From assembly GCF_937890665.1 (NCBI RefSeq), contig NZ_CALADU010000178.1, positions 1 through 14,692 of the forward strand: DNA of 14,692 bases, read 5' to 3'. The notes under the pieces were generated by a model. It worked only from the letters and a program-made list of their open reading frames with translations, had not been told where the DNA came from and did no database searches. The number at the start of each line of letters is the position of its first letter. Position 1 is the stretch's first letter. The position numbers were made by a program, and so were the translations under genes. Source of the stretch: an uncultured Subdoligranulum sp. (GTDB taxonomy: Bacteria; Bacillota_A; Clostridia; Oscillospirales; Ruminococcaceae). Positions 11,017 to 14,692 of the stretch are shown piece after piece.

Positions 11017-12579
11017 ATGAAACGGATCACAAAGATTGAAGAGAATATGCTCCTCGAAAAGAGAAAACTTAGAGTGGCGGCCTACTGCCGGGTATCTACA
11101 GCCAGAGATGAACAGCTCGTTAGTCTGGCAGCGCAGAAGGCCCACTATGAGAGTTATATCAAATCCAATGATGAGTGGGAGTTTGCCGGACTTTACTATG
11201 ACGAAGGCATTTCCGGTACGAAAAAAGAAAAGCGAGATGGGTTGCTGGCGATGGTTGCCGCCTGCGAGAGAGGAACGATTGACTTCGTCATTACCAAATC
11301 CATCAGCCGTCTTGCCAGAAATACCACGGACTGTCTGGAACTGGTGCGGAAGCTGCTGGACTTAAAGATCTACATCTATTTTGAAAAAGAAAATCTAAAC
11401 ACGGGCTCCATGGAGAGTGAATTAATGCTTTCCATTTTAAGCAGTCTGGCAGAAAGCGAGTCGGTGTCCATTTCTGAAAATGAGAAGTGGGGTATCAAGC
11501 GGCGGTTTCAGAATGGAACATTCATCATTTCCTATCCCCCATATGGTTATGACAATGTGGACGGGGAGATGGTGGTCGTGTCGGAGCAGGCGGAGATCGT
11601 GAAACAGATCTTTGCGGACACGCTTGCGGGGAAAAGTACCCACGAGATTGCGAATGAATTAAATGAGCGTGGCGTTGCTACCAAGAAGGGCGGGCATTGG
11701 ACACCGAGTACCGTCAACGCCATCATCGGGAATGAAAAGTATACGGGTGACGTCCTGTTCCAGAAAACCTATACGGACAGCAGCTTTAACCGACACCAAA
11801 ACCGGGGAGAGCTTGACCAGTACCTGATGCAAGACCACCATGAAGCAATCATTAGCAAGGAAGAGTTTGAACTGGCCAATGCAGTTTTGAAGCAGCGGGG
11901 GCGTGAAAAAGGAAATGGCTATGATACCGGGAGATACCAGAACCGGTACGGCTTTTCCGGCCGGATCTGCTGTGGAGAATGCGGCGGCAAATATAAGAGA
12001 CGAATGCATTATAAACCCAGCGGCCAGTATGTGGCCTGGGCTTGTGCCAATCATCTGAAAGACAAGGAAAGCTGTTCGCAGAAATACATCACGGATGATG
12101 CTTTGAAACTGGCGTTTGTTACCATGATGAATAAGCTGGTCTTTGGACATCAGATGGTGCTGCGTCCTCTTTTGCAAAGCCTGCGGGGACTGAATGCTCA
12201 ATCCCGGCTGCTAAAGATTGAAGAACTGGAAACGGCAATCGAGAAAAACAGGGAGCAGAAACAGGTGCTGACGAACCTGATGGCAAGCGGCTATCTGGAG
12301 CCTGCTCTTTTTAATAAGGAAAGTAATGAACTTGCAGCGGAAGCGGAAGCCCTGCGGCAGGAAAAGGATGGGCTGATGCGCTCTGTCAATGGAGATATGG
12401 TCAAAATAGAGGAATTGCAGCGGTTGCTCCGGTTTACATCCAAAGGAACCATGATGACGGAATTCGATGATGAAATTTTCCTTTCCTTCGTGGAGCGGAT
12501 CACCGTACTGTCCAGAAAAGAAGTGGTTTTTGAATGGAAATGCGGACTGTCCTTGAAAGAAAGGCTGGTGGAACCATGA
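11017..12579 (+). CDS. Large serine recombinase A
   Basis: 520 residues. Start set at ATG 11017, with GAGAGGTGAGAGG directly upstream; an earlier in-frame ATG at 10957 has no ribosome site. Residues about 18-165 are the resolvase catalytic domain with Ser27 ([13 protein letters not shown]), YYDEGISGT, and the arginines in SISRLARNT. Then comes a 'recombinase' domain (PPYGYDNVDGEMVVVSEQAE through NEKYTGDVLFQK), a zinc ribbon (CCGECGGKYKRR, then CANHLKDKESC) and a C-terminal coiled-coil region (EELETAIEKNREQKQVLTNL). It should integrate or excise DNA through a 5'-phosphoserine link. It overlaps the next gene by ATGA, so the genes are co-translated. Confidence 0.9.
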   Translation: MKRITKIEENMLLEKRKLRVAAYCRVSTARDEQLVSLAAQKAHYESYIKSNDEWEFAGLYYDEGISGTKKEKRDGLLAMVAACERGTIDFVITKSISRLARNTTDCLELVRKLLDLKIYIYFEKENLNTGSMESELMLSILSSLAESESVSISENEKWGIKRRFQNGTFIISYPPYGYDNVDGEMVVVSEQAEIVKQIFADTLAGKSTHEIANELNERGVATKKGGHWTPSTVNAIIGNEKYTGDVLFQKTYTDSSFNRHQNRGELDQYLMQDHHEAIISKEEFELANAVLKQRGREKGNGYDTGRYQNRYGFSGRICCGECGGKYKRRMHYKPSGQYVAWACANHLKDKESCSQKYITDDALKLAFVTMMNKLVFGHQMVLRPLLQSLRGLNAQSRLLKIEELETAIEKNREQKQVLTNLMASGYLEPALFNKESNELAAEAEALRQEKDGLMRSVNGDMVKIEELQRLLRFTSKGTMMTEFDDEIFLSFVERITVLSRKEVVFEWKCGLSLKERLVEP

Positions 12580-13007
12580 GACACATTCCGTATGGATACC
12601 GGATTGAAAATGGCCGGGCGGTCATCGATGAAAAACAGGCCGTCACGGTGCGGGAGTTTTTTCAAAACTATATTTCCGGCATGGCACTTGTGCCTGCCGC
12701 CGAAAAGGTTGGATTAAAGCTATACCACGGAAGCGCCGGCAGGATGCTCCGGAATAAGAAGTACCTTGGAGATGATTACTATCCGGCTATTATCGACAAA
12801 GAAATCTTCGATAAGGCAGAAGAAATACGCATGAGTCGGGCAAAAGCACTGGGGCGGGTGTGGGAACTGGAAGGAAAGAAGGACATCCTCTTCCCTACCA
12901 GCTTTACCATACCTGCAGTGAAAAAGGTTTCTGACGATCCCTTTGAACAGGCGGCGTATGCATACAGTTTGATTGAGAGCGAGGTGGATGGGGATGGAAC
13001 TAAGTAG
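12576..13007 (+). CDS. Stand-alone 'recombinase' DNA-binding domain, no catalytic domain
   Basis: 143 residues, ATG at 12576 overlapping the previous stop (ATGA). It begins directly with [20 protein letters not shown], the start of the domain that follows the catalytic domain in large serine recombinases, and continues through [20 protein letters not shown]. No resolvase domain, catalytic serine or zinc ribbon is present. A short C-terminal tail ([17 protein letters not shown]) ends the protein. Because it is intact, well spaced and flanked by two coupled genes, it is probably a true small subunit rather than a broken gene, perhaps helping target-site binding or controlling direction. The domain assignment is good; the role is inference. 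Confidence 0.75.
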   Translation: MRHIPYGYRIENGRAVIDEKQAVTVREFFQNYISGMALVPAAEKVGLKLYHGSAGRMLRNKKYLGDDYYPAIIDKEIFDKAEEIRMSRAKALGRVWELEGKKDILFPTSFTIPAVKKVSDDPFEQAAYAYSLIESEVDGDGTK

Positions 13008-14565
13008 GAATATTACCGTGATCCCCGCCAGAAAGCGGGTAGGAAATACCGCTGCAGTTGGGCAGCGGCCAAAGCTGAAAGTCGCTGCTTACTGTCGGGT
13101 TTCTACGGATAGTGAGGAGCAGGCATCCAGCTATGAGGTGCAGGTGGCGCATTATACGCAGTTTATCCAGAAGAATCCGGAATGGGAACTGGCCGGGATT
13201 TATGCTGATGACGGGATCACTGGAACGAATACGAAAAAGCGGGAGGAATTTAACCGCATGATCCGGGACTGCATGGACGGAAACATTGATATGATCATTA
13301 CCAAGTCCATCAGCCGGTTTGCCAGAAACACCCTGGATTGTCTGAAGTATATCCGGGAACTGAAGGAGAAGAACATCCCGGTTTTCTTTGAAAAAGAGAA
13401 CATCAACACCATGGATTCCAAGGGTGAGGTGCTGCTTACCATTATGGCGAGCCTGGCACAGCAGGAAAGCCAGTCTTTGAGTCAGAACATCAAACTCGGA
13501 TTGCAGTACCGCTTCCAGAACGGGGAGGTACGGGTCAACCACAGCCGGTTCCTGGGTTACACAAAGGATGAGGAAGGAAACCTGATCATAGAGCCTGCGG
13601 AGGCGGAGGTGGTAAAGAGGATTTACCGGGAGTACCTGGAAGGGGCAAGCCTGCTCCAGATCGGGCGTGGACTTGAAGCAGACGGGATTCTTACCGGGGC
13701 CGGAAAAACGAAGTGGCGTCCGGAAACACTGAAGAAAATCCTGCAGAATGAAAAGTACATTGGAGACGCCCTTTTGCAGAAGACCTATACTGTTGACTTT
13801 CTCAATAAAAAGAGGGTGCAGAACAAGGGGATTGTTCCACAGTATTATGTGGAAAACAGCCATGAGCCCATCATTCCCCGTGACCTTTATATGCAGGTGC
13901 AGGAGGAAATGATCCGGCGGGCGAACCTCCACAGTGGAGCCAACCGGAAAAAGAGGGTTTACAGCAGCAAGTATGCCTTATCCAGTATTGTATACTGCTC
14001 CAAGTGCGGCGAAATTTACCGGCGGATTGCATGGAATAACCGGGGAAAGCACTCCACCGTGTGGCGGTGCTGTAACCGTGTGGAACATGGACCAACTGCC
14101 TGTGATGCACCAACCATTCAAGAGGTGGATCTGCAGGCGGCGGTGGTACAGGCGATCAACCTTGCGCTGGGTAACAGAGAAAGCATGATGTCCACTCTCC
14201 AGGAGAACATAGAAGCGGTAATCCGGCAGGAGGATGAAACCTCATTGGAAGGGATTGAGGCCAAACTGCTGGACCCGCAAAAGGAACTTCTGAAGCTGGC
14301 GAATTCAAAAAAGGATTATAACAGTGTTGCGGATGAGATTGACAGGCTGCGGGAATTGAAACAGAATGCCTTGGTGGAGAGCGCCGAGCGGGAGGGACTG
14401 AAACAGCGGATCAGGGAGATGCGGGAGTTTCTGGAACAGCAGTCCATAGAGGTCACGGAATATGATGAACTGCTGGTACGGCGGCTGATAGAGAAGGTCA
14501 CGGTTTATAATGAGCGGTTTGAGGTAGAGTTCAAATCTGGGGCGAAGGTGGATGTGGGGAGGTAA
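12994..14565 (+). CDS. Large serine recombinase B
   Basis: 523 residues. Start set at ATG 12994 ([16 protein letters not shown]), with GAGGTGGATGGGG before it, overlapping the previous gene by 14 bases. The catalytic domain (about 28-175) has Ser37 ([13 protein letters not shown]), YADDGITGT and SISRFARNT. It is followed by a recombinase domain ([20 protein letters not shown] to [12 protein letters not shown]), a zinc ribbon ([11 protein letters not shown], then [12 protein letters not shown]) and a coiled-coil C-terminus. It resembles recombinase A but is clearly distinct, so the pair is not a recent duplication. Two catalytic recombinases in one operon recall cassette systems such as ccrA/ccrB, where both are needed. 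Confidence 0.9.
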   Translation: MELSRNITVIPARKRVGNTAAVGQRPKLKVAAYCRVSTDSEEQASSYEVQVAHYTQFIQKNPEWELAGIYADDGITGTNTKKREEFNRMIRDCMDGNIDMIITKSISRFARNTLDCLKYIRELKEKNIPVFFEKENINTMDSKGEVLLTIMASLAQQESQSLSQNIKLGLQYRFQNGEVRVNHSRFLGYTKDEEGNLIIEPAEAEVVKRIYREYLEGASLLQIGRGLEADGILTGAGKTKWRPETLKKILQNEKYIGDALLQKTYTVDFLNKKRVQNKGIVPQYYVENSHEPIIPRDLYMQVQEEMIRRANLHSGANRKKRVYSSKYALSSIVYCSKCGEIYRRIAWNNRGKHSTVWRCCNRVEHGPTACDAPTIQEVDLQAAVVQAINLALGNRESMMSTLQENIEAVIRQEDETSLEGIEAKLLDPQKELLKLANSKKDYNSVADEIDRLRELKQNALVESAEREGLKQRIREMREFLEQQSIEVTEYDELLVRRLIEKVTVYNERFEVEFKSGAKVDVGR

Positions 14566-14584
14566 ATGATAGAATGCATGAGGT

Positions 14585-14621
14585 GCCTTGTAGCTTTTGA
14601 AATGGCTGCAAGGCGCTTTTT
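14585..14621 (+). terminator. Terminator of the recombinase operon
   Basis: GCCTTGTAGC (14585-14594) pairs with GCTGCAAGGC (14605-14614), ten pairs with one G-U, followed by GCTTTTT. Confidence 0.8.
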
Positions 14622-14650
14622 AATGGGATGTTAATTTTAAAGAAGGTAGC

Positions 14651-14679
14651 TTGTGCTTATCAACCATAGGGTTTATAAT
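14651..14679 (+). promoter_or_regulatory. Possible promoter at the right edge
   Basis: TTGTGC (14651-14656), 17-base spacer, TATAAT (14674-14679). It would drive a gene beyond the window, possibly past the element end. Confidence 0.35.
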
Positions 14680-14692
14680 TGTACTATGCTGA

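Noticed and set aside
13000..13932. Long minus-strand frame of 310 codons inside recombinase B
   Set aside because: It is a complement of a strongly supported gene and arises from codon bias; no start signal or family pattern.
14566..14692. Attachment site at the right end of the element
   Set aside because: Serine-integrase crossover sites have very short identity and the left partner cannot be recognised in this window, so no site can be called.

Overview
The window looks like the late end of a prophage, or of several merged prophages, in a gut Firmicute, most likely a Lachnospiraceae-type Clostridium relative. Supporting signs are strong AGGAGG ribosome sites, moderate-GC phage genes, a GH25/CHAP endolysin, a superfamily-V-type holin, a clostridial holin-like toxin locus and large serine recombinases. 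No rRNA, tRNA or CRISPR array is visible.

Layout. 1-1247: the end of the tail module (a partial tail protein, two small tail proteins and a short tail-fibre/receptor-binding protein). 976-2756: a probable DNA-inversion switch. A tyrosine recombinase gene (1302-2294) sits between the active fibre C-terminus (cassette A) and a silent, oppositely oriented alternative C-terminus (cassette B, 2398-2742). Matched inverted repeats lie at the 5' and 3' ends of both cassettes, and the outer pair is in the same reading frame in both. 2788-3291: a tail-tip protein with a carbohydrate-binding-like end. 3318-6253: the lysis region, with a small membrane protein, a holin, a 28-residue holin-like toxin with a convincing antisense RNA, an orphan HicB antitoxin between 16-bp direct repeats, and a three-domain endolysin (GH25, CHAP, peptidoglycan-binding) containing two internal in-frame starts with strong ribosome sites.

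6254-10470: an accessory stretch. It has a possible small RNA, an XRE regulator divergent from a small conserved protein, decayed remnants of a SprT-like protease and a second XRE regulator, and then a more AT-rich PadR regulator divergently paired with a MATE efflux pump through near-palindromic operators that overlap both promoters.

10470-14692: the integration end. A 40-codon SH3-like tail of a different endolysin survives, followed by a terminator, a small SHOCT-like protein and a tightly packed operon of three recombinase-type genes: a large serine recombinase, a stand-alone 'recombinase' domain without a catalytic domain, and a second large serine recombinase. A strong terminator closes the operon.

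How the parts fit: tail, host recognition (probably switchable), lysis, cargo and site-specific integration are in the order expected for a temperate phage. The relic endolysin tail next to the integrases suggests that the lysis genes and cargo were exchanged or inserted upstream of an older integrase module. Every functional call here rests on reading the sequence. None was checked by database search.
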